Positions 8,297-17,332 of a DNA stretch of 64,000 nucleotides are shown piece after piece; position 1 is the stretch's first letter, and each line of letters opens with the position of its first letter. Both the position numbers and the translations under genes were made by a program. The notes below the pieces were generated by a model. That model saw only the letters and a program-made list of their open reading frames with translations, ran no database searches and had not been told where the DNA came from. The DNA is from Spartobacteria bacterium. Lineage in GTDB: Bacteria > Verrucomicrobiota > Verrucomicrobiia > Chthoniobacterales > UBA10450. The stretch lies in the NCBI GenBank assembly GCA_003134765.1, contig PLCM01000017.1:89530-153529 (forward strand), read 5' to 3'.

Positions 8297-9601
8297 ATGT
8301 CTTTTCGCGCACTCAATCTTTCGGCTCCTATTTTGCAGGCGGTCCGTGACGCCGGTTACACTGAACCCACTCCCATTCAGGTTGCGGCGATCCCGCATAT
8401 CCTGGCGGGGGAAGATCTCATCGGCATCGCGCAGACGGGCACGGGAAAAACAGCAGCGTTTGTTTTGCCGATCCTGACAAAGCTGTCCGAGCCGACGCGG
8501 AACGGCCAGCGGCGCGGGACGCGGGTGCTGGTGGTGGCGCCGACCAGAGAGCTCGTGGTCCAGATCGAGGAGAACGTGCGCGCTTACGCGAAACATGTTC
8601 CCTTGCGGATGGCAACCGTGTTTGGCGGCGTCAGCGAGCGGCCGCAGCTGGAGGCATTGCGCTCCGGCGTGGATCTCGTCGTGGCCACACCGGGCCGGAT
8701 GATCGATTTGATGGGGCAACGCGCCGGGAATTTTTCCGGGATCGAGTTTCTCGTCCTCGATGAAGCCGATCGCATGCTCGACATGGGCTTCCTTCCGCAG
8801 ATTCGCCAGATCGTGAAGGCCCTGCCGCAAAAGCGTCAAACGCTCATGTTCTCCGCGTCGCTCTCGCGCGAGATCGAAAAGCTGACGCACGAGTTCCAGC
8901 GGTCACCGAAGATTGTCGAGATCGGCCGGCGCGCGAACCCGGCGGAGACGGTCACGCAGTTTGTTTACGAAGTGCGCTCGCACTTGAAGCCCGCGCTGCT
9001 TCTCCATCTCCTGGGCGATCCGCAGTTCGATACGGTCCTCGTTTTCACGCGAACCAAACACGGGGCCGACCGGATTGCGCGCCGCCTCCAAAGCAGCGGC
9101 ATCAAGACGGAGACGATCCACTCCAACCGCTCGCAGAACCAGCGGCTGCGCGCGCTAAAAGACTTCAAGTCCGGCGCGGTTCGGGTCCTCGTGGCCACCG
9201 ATGTCGCCGCGCGCGGCATCGATGTGGATGGGATTTCGCACGTCGTGAACTACGATTTCCCGATGCACTCGGAGGATTACGTCCATCGGATCGGACGGAC
9301 GGGACGCGCGCTCGCCATCGGCGATGCGATCAGCTTTATCACGCCGGAGGACCAGGGGCCGTTGCGCTCGCTTGAGCGTTTCATCGGTCGCGGCATCGTC
9401 CGAAAACGCGCGGAGGGTTTTGATTACAACGCGGCCGCTCCACCGCGCGAGGACCGGGGAAGAGGAGATCGCCGGCAACCGAAGATCGAACCGAAATCAC
9501 CCGGAAATTCAGCGCGCGGCAGTGGCGAGGCCGCGCATCGCAACAGGGGCCAGCGCCCTCGCGGCTTTTCTTCGACCCGCAAAGCGTGGGGAAGAAGATA
9601 G
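8297..9601 (+). CDS. DEAD-box ATP-dependent RNA helicase (RhlE-like)
   Basis: The 434-residue protein carries the DEAD-box motifs in order: Q motif (EPTPIQ), Walker A AQTGTGKT, PTRELV, TPGRM, the DEAD box VLDEADRM, motif III, ARGID in motif V and HRIGRTGR in motif VI. Motif III reads SAS rather than the usual SAT, a conservative change. The C-terminal tail (about 385-434) is basic and rich in Arg, Gly and Pro, as in RhlE-type helicases that act on ribosome assembly and structured RNA. It is cytoplasmic. The preceding J-domain gene may be co-transcribed, but the helicase has its own spacing and start at an ATG. Confidence 0.95.
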   Translation: MSFRALNLSAPILQAVRDAGYTEPTPIQVAAIPHILAGEDLIGIAQTGTGKTAAFVLPILTKLSEPTRNGQRRGTRVLVVAPTRELVVQIEENVRAYAKHVPLRMATVFGGVSERPQLEALRSGVDLVVATPGRMIDLMGQRAGNFSGIEFLVLDEADRMLDMGFLPQIRQIVKALPQKRQTLMFSASLSREIEKLTHEFQRSPKIVEIGRRANPAETVTQFVYEVRSHLKPALLLHLLGDPQFDTVLVFTRTKHGADRIARRLQSSGIKTETIHSNRSQNQRLRALKDFKSGAVRVLVATDVAARGIDVDGISHVVNYDFPMHSEDYVHRIGRTGRALAIGDAISFITPEDQGPLRSLERFIGRGIVRKRAEGFDYNAAAPPREDRGRGDRRQPKIEPKSPGNSARGSGEAAHRNRGQRPRGFSSTRKAWGRR

Positions 9602-9602
9602 G

Positions 9603-10040
9603 TCAATCCGGCTGGTTCCGGTCGTAGGGAATGATGTTGTCCCACTCTTCCGCGGAAGAGCGGGCGACGAAGGCGACGACAGGTTCGGTTTGGCTCATGT
9701 TGAAGACTTCGTGGGGGACTCCCGGCTTGATGTAAATGAAGTCGCCGGCTTCGTTTTCCAGAACCTGCTTCAGCCCCGAACCGAATTCGTGGCGAACTTT
9801 TCCTTCAAGAATGTAGAGGATCAGCTCGAAGCCGACGTGAATATGGGCGCGGGCGACCCCGCCCGGGGGAATCGTCGCGATGTTGGCTGAGAGTCTGGTG
9901 GTGCCAACATTCTTGGCTGACATGCCCTGTTTGTAATGGATGCCATTCCAATCCCGCCGGGCGCCGCCGCCGCGAATGGTAAGGATGCCGTCATGATCTT
10001 CGACGGCACTTAATTGAATGTTGTCCTCGTCGTCCTCCAT
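9603..10040 (-). CDS. Cupin-domain protein
   Basis: Read from the ATG at 10040 this is a 145-residue single-domain cupin; an upstream TTG at 10073 would add 11 residues without family support. Cupin motif 1 appears as ARAHIHVGFELILYILEG, with metal-ligand histidines and glutamate, and motif 2 as AGDFIYIKPGVPHEVFN with a late histidine. The middle region (YKQGMSAKNVGTTRLSA) resembles cupins annotated as quercetin-dioxygenase-like or as sugar-phosphate isomerase-like proteins. Its reaction is not identifiable. Its stop codon lies two bases after the helicase stop, so the two genes converge tightly. Confidence 0.85.
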   Translation of the reverse strand: MEDDEDNIQLSAVEDHDGILTIRGGGARRDWNGIHYKQGMSAKNVGTTRLSANIATIPPGGVARAHIHVGFELILYILEGKVRHEFGSGLKQVLENEAGDFIYIKPGVPHEVFNMSQTEPVVAFVARSSAEEWDNIIPYDRNQPD

Positions 10041-10094
10041 AATCGATGATCTTGAATCCCAACGCGTACGCAACGTTTAATCGCGAAGGGAATC

Positions 10095-10262
10095 TTAAGA
10101 TCGCAGAAATTGCTCGGCGTAGGCGAACAAGGCGGGCCGGCCACCGGTGTGCCAGAACGGGACGCGCCCAGCGTTAGGGATTTTACCCTTCTGAACCAGA
10201 TCGATCATGCCGCCGAACGCTTCGGCGGTGCAACCGCGATCCAACAAAAATCCCTCCCATCG
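10095..10262 (-). pseudogene. C-terminal remnant of an ACC deaminase/D-cysteine desulfhydrase-like enzyme
   Basis: About 55 residues are recognisable: WEGFLLDRGCTAEAFGGMID, then LVQKGKIP and FWHTGGRPALFAYAEQF. This is the C-terminal end of pyridoxal-phosphate enzymes of the ACC deaminase/D-cysteine desulfhydrase family, normally about 330 residues, including the HTGG phosphate-side loop. Everything upstream, including the PLP lysine, is absent. The remnant starts only a few bases from the stop codon of the RND pump gene at 10268, which suggests a deletion or rearrangement joining the two. It cannot encode an active enzyme. Confidence 0.7.
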
Positions 10263-10267
10263 CACGA

Positions 10268-13200
10268 TCAGAGTGCTGGCTCCGGGGTTAACGGAGACGC
10301 GGATTGGGTTGGGCCGGATCCGGGAGCGTGGCGGCGTTCCTTGAACCACATGATCACGACATAGAAAACGGGCGTGAGAAAGAGGCCGAAGCCGGTAACT
10401 CCAAGCATTCCGAAAAAGACCGCGGTTCCAAGGGCCTGACGCATTTCCGCGCCGGCGCCTTTGCTGAGAACAAGCGGAAGGACACCGAAAATAAAGGCAA
10501 AGGAAGTCATCAGGATCGGACGCAACCGCAAACGAGCAGCTTCGACGGCCGCGGCGAAGCGATCTTTCTTATCGCGATCTTCGATTTGTTTTGCGAACTC
10601 GACGATCAGGATTGCGTTCTTACAGGCGAGCCCGACCAGCACGACAAAGCCGATCTGGGTAAAGATGTTGTTTTCCATCGAACGTAACCAGACGCCGCCA
10701 ATCGCACTGAACAAACACATCGGCACAATGAGAATGATCGCGAGCGGCAGCGACCAGCTTTCGTAAAGCGCCGAGAGGAGAAGGAAGACGAACAGAACGC
10801 AGAGCGGAAAAATATAGATGGCGCTGTTGCCGGCGAGCTTTTGCTGAAGCGCGATCTCCGTCCAGTCGGTCGTGAAGCTCGTGGGTAGAATTTCTTTGGC
10901 GAGACGGTCGACCGCGGCGAGGGCGTCGCCCGTGCTCGCACCGGGCGCGGGCTGGCCACTGAGATCGGCAGCGGGGAACATATTGTAGCGAGTGATCTTG
11001 TCGGCGCCGCTCACTTCCTGGACAGTCGAGACGGAACCAAGGGGGACAATTCCACCGGCATTATTGCGCGTTTTGAGCAAGCGGATGTCGTCGGGCTTGA
11101 GGCGAAACTCGGAATCGGCCTGGGCCGTTACCCGGTAGGTTCGCCCGAAAAGCGTGAGGTCGTTCACGTAGGCTGAGCCGAGATAGGTCTGGAGGGTGCC
11201 GAAGATATTGCTGAGCGGCACATTCATGCTCTTCGCTTTCACGCGATCTACATCGAGCCAAAGCTGCGGCACGTTGGCGCGAAAGGTCGTTAGGTTGTTG
11301 GTCAGGCCCGGGGTTTGGTTCGCCTTTATCATCATCGCGAAAGCCTGCGCCTGCAGTTCATCGAGGCCGGCGTTGCCGCGGTCCTGAATAAAGAGCTTGT
11401 AGCCACCGGCGTTGCCAATCCCGGCCACAGGCGGTGGTGGAAAGACGATGACCAGAGCCTCAGGGATTTCAGCGCGAACCCGGGCGTTCATCTTCGCTAT
11501 AATCGCCGGCAATCCCTCCTCGGGCGTGTTTCGTTCCGAGAATTCCTTGAAAGGCAGAAACACGGCGGCCGTGTTGGTTTGATTACCGCCGAAAAGATTG
11601 AAGCCGGCAAATTCCACGGTGTTGAGAATGCCGGGCGTTTCATGTGCGATCTTCGCGATCTTGTCCACGACGGCCTGCGTCCGATCGAGCGAAGAGGCGT
11701 CGGGCAACTGCGCGAAAGCAATGGCATAGCCGCGATCCTGTGTCGGAAGAAAACCGCCCGGCACAACTTTGAAACCAAGAGCGGTCAGGCCGAGTAGACC
11801 GGCGTAGATGAGGAGCACGATGGCAGCGAGCCGGGTAAGCCGCCCGACCGTTCTGCCGTAGGCATTCGAGCTCCAGGCGAAGGCTTTGTTGAAGCCTTTG
11901 AAGAACCAGCCGAGCAAGCCATCGATCAGGCGCTGGAACGCATCCTTCGGCGCGCCGCGTGGCCGGAGCAGGAGCGCCGCGAGCGCAGGCGAAAGCGTCA
12001 GCGAGTTGAGCGCGGAGATCGCGGTCGAGACCGCAATGGTGAGCGCGAACTGCCGAAAGAATATGCCCGTGATGCCGCTAATGAACGCGGTCGGGATAAA
12101 GACCGAGCAAAGCACGAGCGCAATCGCGACCAATGCGCCGCCGACTTCGGTCATGGCTTTGCGCGCCGCGTCGCGCGGGCTCAGACCATCTTCAATGTGA
12201 TGCTCGATCGCCTCGACGACGACGATGGCGTCATCGACCACGATGCCGATCGCGAGAACAAGGCCGAAGAGCGAAACGTTGTTGATCGAGAACCCGAAGG
12301 CCGACATCGCCGCGAAAGTGCCGATCAACGAAACCGGAATCGCGATGAGCGGAATGAGCGCGGCGCGCCAGGTTTGAAGGAAAATAAGCACCACGAGAAC
12401 CACCAGGGCGATCGCTTCGAAAAGGGTTTTCTGGACTTCGTGGATCGACTCGCGGACCGACACGGTCGGGTCGTAGACAATGGTGTAGTCGAGCCCGGCG
12501 GGGAAGCGCTTCTTCAGCTCGTCCATCTTCGCGCGCACGGCGTCGGAGGTGGCGAGTGCGTTCGAGCCCGGGAGCTGGAAAATGGCCATCGCGGTCGCGG
12601 GTTTTCCGCCGAGCTGACTGGTGACCGTGTAGTCGCGAGCGGCGAGTTCAACCCGCGCGACATCGCGCACGCGAGTGACCTGTCCGTCAGCGCCAGTCTT
12701 GACGATGATCTCGCCGAACTCCTTTTCGTCCGCGAGCCGGCCCTGGGTGCTGACCGTGTATTGAAATGCCGTTGCCCCTTTTGGGACCGGCGGGGCGCCG
12801 ACGATTCCCGCGGCGACTTGCACATTCTGCTCCTGGATCGCCGTCACAACGTCCTGCGCGGTGAGCCCACGCGAAGAAATCTTGTTAGGATCGAGCCAAA
12901 TCCGCATCGAATACTCGCGCGCGCCAAAGACATTGATGTCGCCGACGCCATCGACACGGGCGAGCTCGTCGCGAACCTGGAGCAGTGCATAATTGCTCGT
13001 GAAAAGCTGATCGAGCGACCCGTCCGGCGAGACGAGGTGCACGACCATGGTAATGTCGGGCGATTGTTTTTTCGTTGTCACCCCGATGCGCTGGACGTCT
13101 GGCGGGAGGATGGGAATCGCGATGGCGACGCGATTTTGCACCAACACCTGGGCGGTATCGAGATTGGTACCGAGCTTGAAAGTGATGCTCAGCGTCATGT

Positions 13201-13465
13201 TGCCATCGCTCGTGCTCTGCGAAGACATGTAGAGCATGTTCTCTACGCCATTGACTTGCTGCTCGATCGGCGTCGCCACCGTTTCCGATACGACCTTCGC
13301 GTTGGCGCCGGGATAGTTGGTCGTGACCTGGATCGTAGGTGGCGCGATCTCCGGATATTGCGCAATGGGAAGGGTCAAAAGCGCGATCACGCCGACGAGC
13401 GTGATGACAATGCTGATCACGCCGGCAAAGATGGGTCGGTCGATAAAAAAATGAGGAAAGTTCAT
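10268..13465 (-). CDS. RND multidrug efflux transporter, HAE-1/AcrB type
   Basis: The 1065-residue length is typical of AcrB-like inner-membrane pumps. The protein begins with the first membrane helix (FFIDRPIFAGVISIVITLVG) and shows two repeats of six helices around large periplasmic loops. The proton-relay residues are present: the paired aspartates in GIVVDDAIVVVEAIEHH and the lysine in LACKNAILIVEFAKQ. The pump drives drugs or other amphiphiles from the periplasm to an outer-membrane channel. It is transcribed after the adaptor gene (28 bases between them). No TolC-like outer-membrane gene is seen in the window, so the pump probably uses one encoded elsewhere. Confidence 0.95.
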   Translation of the reverse strand: MNFPHFFIDRPIFAGVISIVITLVGVIALLTLPIAQYPEIAPPTIQVTTNYPGANAKVVSETVATPIEQQVNGVENMLYMSSQSTSDGNMTLSITFKLGTNLDTAQVLVQNRVAIAIPILPPDVQRIGVTTKKQSPDITMVVHLVSPDGSLDQLFTSNYALLQVRDELARVDGVGDINVFGAREYSMRIWLDPNKISSRGLTAQDVVTAIQEQNVQVAAGIVGAPPVPKGATAFQYTVSTQGRLADEKEFGEIIVKTGADGQVTRVRDVARVELAARDYTVTSQLGGKPATAMAIFQLPGSNALATSDAVRAKMDELKKRFPAGLDYTIVYDPTVSVRESIHEVQKTLFEAIALVVLVVLIFLQTWRAALIPLIAIPVSLIGTFAAMSAFGFSINNVSLFGLVLAIGIVVDDAIVVVEAIEHHIEDGLSPRDAARKAMTEVGGALVAIALVLCSVFIPTAFISGITGIFFRQFALTIAVSTAISALNSLTLSPALAALLLRPRGAPKDAFQRLIDGLLGWFFKGFNKAFAWSSNAYGRTVGRLTRLAAIVLLIYAGLLGLTALGFKVVPGGFLPTQDRGYAIAFAQLPDASSLDRTQAVVDKIAKIAHETPGILNTVEFAGFNLFGGNQTNTAAVFLPFKEFSERNTPEEGLPAIIAKMNARVRAEIPEALVIVFPPPPVAGIGNAGGYKLFIQDRGNAGLDELQAQAFAMMIKANQTPGLTNNLTTFRANVPQLWLDVDRVKAKSMNVPLSNIFGTLQTYLGSAYVNDLTLFGRTYRVTAQADSEFRLKPDDIRLLKTRNNAGGIVPLGSVSTVQEVSGADKITRYNMFPAADLSGQPAPGASTGDALAAVDRLAKEILPTSFTTDWTEIALQQKLAGNSAIYIFPLCVLFVFLLLSALYESWSLPLAIILIVPMCLFSAIGGVWLRSMENNIFTQIGFVVLVGLACKNAILIVEFAKQIEDRDKKDRFAAAVEAARLRLRPILMTSFAFIFGVLPLVLSKGAGAEMRQALGTAVFFGMLGVTGFGLFLTPVFYVVIMWFKERRHAPGSGPTQSASPLTPEPAL

Positions 13466-13493
13466 CGCGCTTTCGCTCGCAGCTGGGTCACTA

Positions 13494-14717
13494 TCATTTC
13501 GGCTTTTCGGATGGCGTGGCGTCAGGCGGCGTCGCAGATGGCGTGGCGTTGGCCGGCTTTTCGGATGGCGCGGCGGCGGGCGGCGGGGCCGGCGGCTCTT
13601 CTGGAATGGGCTTAACCGGCATCCCCGGCTGGATCAATTGCAGTCGCGTCGAAACCACCTTCTCGCCGTCCTTCAGTCCGCTCTTCACGATGCGTTTGCC
13701 TTCGAACATCGTGCCGGTTTCAAGGGTGCGGCGCTCGAGGGTGTTATCGGGTTTCACAGCGAAGGCATATTTCACGCCTTGCTGTGAGCTGATCACTTTA
13801 TCGGGAATAAGTGCGGCCCGATATGAGGTCGCGCCGGCTACGCGCACGCGCACGAAGAAACCTGGGGTGATGAGGTTAGGATTCCAGTTTTTTAGCACTG
13901 CGCGAGCGCGGACCGTCCCTGTCCCCGGATCAAGGCGATTGTCCACGAAGTCGATGTAACCTTCGTGTGGGAAGCCCGTCTCGTTTCCGAGCTCGACGAA
14001 AGCCGGGATCTTGGCCGTGCGCGCGCTCACCCGTTTGCCCTCTTCGCTAAGCTTAACGTACTTTAGAATCGCGTTTTCGTCCGCATCGACCTTCGCATAA
14101 ATCGGATCGACCGAGACCACCGTGGTAAGCACGCTCTCCGCGCCCGGCCCTGGCTGAACGAGGTTACCGAGCGTAATGCGCGCGTCGCTCACGCGACCGT
14201 CGATGGGCGATTTGATCTGGGTGAACTCCAGATTCAACCCGGCGGAGTTTTTCGATGCTTCGGCCGAGGCCGCGGCGGCGGAGGCACCCTGATAAGTGGC
14301 AGCCTTCTGGTCGAACTCGCTGGCCGAGATCGTATTCTTGGTCCGCAGCTCCTTCGCGCGGTCCAGCTCGATCTGCGCAAGCTTGAGCTGCGCCTGCATG
14401 CGCTCGAACTCGGCGGCGGCTCGATCAAAGTCCGCCTGATAGGGACGGGGATCGATCACGTAAAGCAGGTCGCCTTTCTTGATGATGGCGCCGGCTTCGA
14501 TATGGACCTCGGTAATATACCCGGACACGCGCGGCCTGATTTCCACCGACTCGACTGCCTCGAGGCGGCCCGTGAATTCGTCCCACTCGTTCACCTCTTT
14601 CTCGATGACGGTGAGGACGTTGACCGGTAACGGGGGCGGCGCCGGCGGGGCTGCTTTCTTGCAGGCAACTGCGGCGGCTAAAAAAAGCGCGAGGCCGAGA
14701 CTGATAACAAGTTTCAT
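13494..14717 (-). CDS. RND efflux periplasmic adaptor lipoprotein (MFP/AcrA type)
   Basis: The 407-residue protein has a signal peptide ending in a lipobox-like AAAVAC, so Cys19 is probably lipidated and anchored. The family core follows: RPRVSGYITEVHIEAGAIIK and GDLLYVIDPRPYQADFD form the lipoyl half, then a coiled-coil hairpin (about 85-160), the second lipoyl half (SPIDGRVSDARITLGNLV), and the beta-barrel domain. The C-terminal 35 residues are a low-complexity tail of Pro, Ala, Ser, Glu and Lys. It couples the inner-membrane pump to the outer-membrane channel. It is the first gene of the two-gene operon with the RND pump. Confidence 0.93.
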   Translation of the reverse strand: MKLVISLGLALFLAAAVACKKAAPPAPPPLPVNVLTVIEKEVNEWDEFTGRLEAVESVEIRPRVSGYITEVHIEAGAIIKKGDLLYVIDPRPYQADFDRAAAEFERMQAQLKLAQIELDRAKELRTKNTISASEFDQKAATYQGASAAAASAEASKNSAGLNLEFTQIKSPIDGRVSDARITLGNLVQPGPGAESVLTTVVSVDPIYAKVDADENAILKYVKLSEEGKRVSARTAKIPAFVELGNETGFPHEGYIDFVDNRLDPGTGTVRARAVLKNWNPNLITPGFFVRVRVAGATSYRAALIPDKVISSQQGVKYAFAVKPDNTLERRTLETGTMFEGKRIVKSGLKDGEKVVSTRLQLIQPGMPVKPIPEEPPAPPPAAAPSEKPANATPSATPPDATPSEKPK

Positions 14718-15008
14718 CCTATCTCCTCTTCTTGATAATGGGTGTCCGCCGCTGAAGCGTGGCCGCTAATACCACGCCTCGCGGCGGCATTTGTCACGTG
14801 TCATTTTTGTGAACTTTCAACTGCCGCGTTCGTGAGTCTTGAGTGGGTTGAAAACACGCTCCCACCCATCGGCAAAGTTGAAGATCGCCAGGTTAAGCAC
14901 AAGCATTGGATCGTGGTTTCTCCGGTGGCGCCGGAACATTCCTCGCCCATTACTCCTGCGGGGTAGTTGCGGAGTTTTCATTCTCGGTCTTCTGATATCG
15001 CTCATGGA

Positions 15009-15764
15009 TCAGCGCATTCCGCCTGCGACGTAAATCACTTCGCCGGTGATCCACCCCGCATCCGACGAAGCGAGAAAGGCGACGGCCGGCGCGATGTCGC
15101 GGGGCTGGCCAAGGCGGCCCAACGGTGTTTGTGCGACCATTTGTTTCTCGAAATCGCTCCCCGCGAATCCGCCGGCATGAAAGCCTTCCGTCTCAACCCC
15201 GCCCGGATTGATTGAATTCACCCGGATTTTCTTTGGCCCAAGCTCCTTCGCCAATACCCGGGTGACCGCATCCACGGCCCCTTTGGTTGCGGTATAGATC
15301 GCCGAGGTCGGCGGCGTTAGAGACGTCGCGGCTGAACTAATATTGATTACGCTGCCGCCATCGGTGCCGAAATGTTTCACCGCCTCCTGGGTGGCCAGGA
15401 TCAGACCGAGAACATTCGTGTTAAACTCGCGATGGAACTCGCTCTCCGTCGCATCTTCAAGAGGGGCGAATTGGTAAACGCCGGCGTTGTTCACCAGGAT
15501 ATCGAGGCGGCCAAACGCTTTCTTTGTCTCTGCGAAAAGGCGTTCGATATCTTTCTTCTTCGCGACATCCGCTTGGAGAGCGATCGCTTTTCCACCTCTC
15601 TTCGCAATTTGGTCAACCACCTGATCCGCACCCTCCTTTGAGGATGCGTAGTTCACTACCACCGCCGCACCTTCGGCGGCGAGATGCTTGGCGATGCCCG
15701 CGCCAATTCCTTTCGAGGCCCCGGTTACCACCGCGACCTGGTCTCTCAGTTTTCCAGTTTTCAT
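15009..15764 (-). CDS. Short-chain dehydrogenase/reductase (FabG-like)
   Basis: The 251-residue protein is a classical SDR. The NAD(P)-binding motif is TGASKGIG (14-21), NNAG is at 92-95, and the catalytic triad is Ser143/144, Tyr157 and Lys161 (YTATK). The C-terminal GEVIYVAGGMR is typical of 3-oxoacyl-ACP reductase-like and glucose-dehydrogenase-like members. An NYASS segment after the second beta-strand suggests NADPH preference. It stands alone, without fatty-acid genes nearby, so a role in general ketone/alcohol conversion is as likely as lipid synthesis. Confidence 0.9.
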   Translation of the reverse strand: MKTGKLRDQVAVVTGASKGIGAGIAKHLAAEGAAVVVNYASSKEGADQVVDQIAKRGGKAIALQADVAKKKDIERLFAETKKAFGRLDILVNNAGVYQFAPLEDATESEFHREFNTNVLGLILATQEAVKHFGTDGGSVINISSAATSLTPPTSAIYTATKGAVDAVTRVLAKELGPKKIRVNSINPGGVETEGFHAGGFAGSDFEKQMVAQTPLGRLGQPRDIAPAVAFLASSDAGWITGEVIYVAGGMR

Positions 15765-15870
15765 TTCGTTATTTTAACTTTCTTATTGTTGGTTGGTTTT
15801 GGTTCACACATAGAAGCCGAACGCCGGCTGGTAGCTCGGCATGCCGGAGAAGTCGTGGGACTCGAACATG

Positions 15871-16698
15871 TTAGTTACTTCCCACTCGTGGCGCCTCCAA
15901 GGCGTGCAGCGTGTCCACGTTAAGACGCCCGGTCACGCGCAGGCCGCGGTCGCTCTGATAACGCATGATGGCACGACGGGTTTCCGGCCCGACGATGCCG
16001 TCGATTTCTCCCCGGTAATAACCTTGTCGCGCTAACTGCGTCTGAGCACTGGCCACGGTCGAGTCGGTTACTTGACCCGAAGAATCGTAGGCGCCCTGGC
16101 TGTAGTAATTGGCGTCGTCCTCGTACACTCCCGGATCGTACTCATAGGGGTAGTAGTCGTACGGATACCCATAATCGTATGGATAGAATCCGGTGTCGTA
16201 GATGAACCATTCGCCGTTAACGAAACGGCAACGGTGGCCATTCCAGAAATGGTCGCGATGCCGGTCCCAATCACGCTGCCAATTGGCCGTGCGGCGCGCA
16301 AAGACATGCTGTTGCGCGGCACTCGCGGCCCGGTTCTCGAAACGACTACCGGGCGCCTGCCCGTTTCGGCTGAAACGGCTGTCGCTACCGGCGACGGATC
16401 GCGATGCGTCGATGCGATGATTCATCCTTGCCGTCGCAAACTGGCGATTCTGCGCAAAGGCGCGACCGGAACTACCGAACCGCTGTTCCCGAAACGCCAT
16501 CGGCGCGCGGTAAGATGAGAAACGCGGCCCGGGCGCGTTGAAGCGTCCGGCGCCAAAGTTACTCCGTGGCGCGGAGTGGAACGCGGGAGCGGAATGCGGA
16601 GCCATCGCAAAACCTCCGCTGTGATAGCCGCCAGCTCGCGCTTGTGCGATCAAGGCCGCGCTCGTAAAAAGCGCGATCCAATAGACTCTAGTTTTCAT
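15871..16698 (-). CDS. Secreted peptidoglycan-binding-domain protein with Tyr/Pro/Asp-rich centre
   Basis: The 275-residue protein has a signal peptide (residues 1-22, ending ...IAQARAG). It continues with a long Ser/Ala/Arg/Phe-rich stretch (25-130), a short module around WNGHRCRFVNGEWFIYDTGF, and then a Tyr-Asp-rich stretch (YPYDYGYPYDYYPYEYDPG). The last 65 residues are a peptidoglycan-binding-1 domain: QTQLARQGYYRGEIDGIVGP, ETRRAIMRYQ. It is likely a cell-envelope protein. A strong ribosome site (AAAGGAAA) precedes the ATG at 16698, and the preceding small gene stops only two bases upstream. Confidence 0.85.
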   Translation of the reverse strand: MKTRVYWIALFTSAALIAQARAGGYHSGGFAMAPHSAPAFHSAPRSNFGAGRFNAPGPRFSSYRAPMAFREQRFGSSGRAFAQNRQFATARMNHRIDASRSVAGSDSRFSRNGQAPGSRFENRAASAAQQHVFARRTANWQRDWDRHRDHFWNGHRCRFVNGEWFIYDTGFYPYDYGYPYDYYPYEYDPGVYEDDANYYSQGAYDSSGQVTDSTVASAQTQLARQGYYRGEIDGIVGPETRRAIMRYQSDRGLRVTGRLNVDTLHALEAPRVGSN

Positions 16699-16700
16699 GT

Positions 16701-16898
16701 TTAGATTTCCTTTCTGTCTTGCGAACTCTCCTGATCGTTCGTTTCGTTGAACTCCACGATCATCAAGTTCCTTGTCTGATCTGCCTCGTTAGGCACTTTG
16801 AAATCGCTGTGCGCGGGAACCCAGGTCCTTACGCGTTCTTCCTGCAGGGAGTGGTGTGTCTGGAAGCGCCCGATGATATCGATGAGGTTGTTGTTCAT
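16701..16898 (-). CDS. Small protein of unknown function (65 aa)
   Basis: A 65-residue charged protein without membrane segments or a signal peptide; I recognise no family. It is placed between the 108-residue gene (40 bases upstream) and the peptidoglycan-binding-protein gene (two bases downstream), all on the minus strand. That spacing supports it being a real member of the TetR-led operon. The ribosome site before the ATG is weak. Confidence 0.5.
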   Translation of the reverse strand: MNNNLIDIIGRFQTHHSLQEERVRTWVPAHSDFKVPNEADQTRNLMIVEFNETNDQESSQDRKEI

Positions 16899-16937
16899 CG
16901 TATTGCTCTTGTGTTTGGTATTTGGAGACGCGCTGAT

Positions 16938-17264
16938 TTAGCAATTCGCATAAGCGAGAACCGGCTGATAATTTCCCATTTCAATGGAGTCGGGTGGCGT
17001 TAGGACGTCGTCATGTGGCGGGCCGACCGGTTGCAGCCCGAGCTTGGCGATGTGCGCTTCGACAAGGTCAGGTAAAAACAAATGGGGAAAAGACAACTCC
17101 CAGGCGTTCGCTTCCTCTTCGTCGAGGACGAGCTGGATGATGTCGCCCAGGCCGGGGTAAGCCTGCTCGTAATCGTACTTCAGGCGCTTTTTCAGGTCCG
17201 AAAGGGCGCCGGTTAACGTTTGGAGGAAACGTACGCTTGCTGCTGATTCCTGGTCAGTTTGCAT
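16938..17264 (-). CDS. Small cytoplasmic protein of unknown function (108 aa)
   Basis: The ATG at 17264 is chosen because AAAGGAAC lies at ribosome-site distance upstream. A longer frame starts at 17336, where it overlaps the TetR stop as ATGA, so translational coupling from that start is an alternative. The protein is mostly helical (LQTLTGALSDLKKRLKYDYE) with a second part LSFPHLFLPDLVEAHIAKLG, and no signal peptide. I do not recognise the family. Position after the regulator suggests co-expression with it. Confidence 0.65.
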   Translation of the reverse strand: MQTDQESAASVRFLQTLTGALSDLKKRLKYDYEQAYPGLGDIIQLVLDEEEANAWELSFPHLFLPDLVEAHIAKLGLQPVGPPHDDVLTPPDSIEMGNYQPVLAYANC

Positions 17265-17332
17265 TTGGTTAGTTCCTTTTGGCTGGTTGTTAGTTGACTG
17301 GTCGTCTATATAATTGAGAAAAAAAGAGAGGC

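Noticed and set aside
12197..13615. 472-residue plus-strand open frame across the RND gene
   Set aside because: It is antisense to the well supported RND transporter; composition is Arg/Asp/Gly-rich as expected of a GC-rich shadow frame.
14742..15005. Short frames in the gap between the adaptor and SDR genes
   Set aside because: Both strands show short frames without a ribosome site or family features; I see nothing in this 290-base gap.
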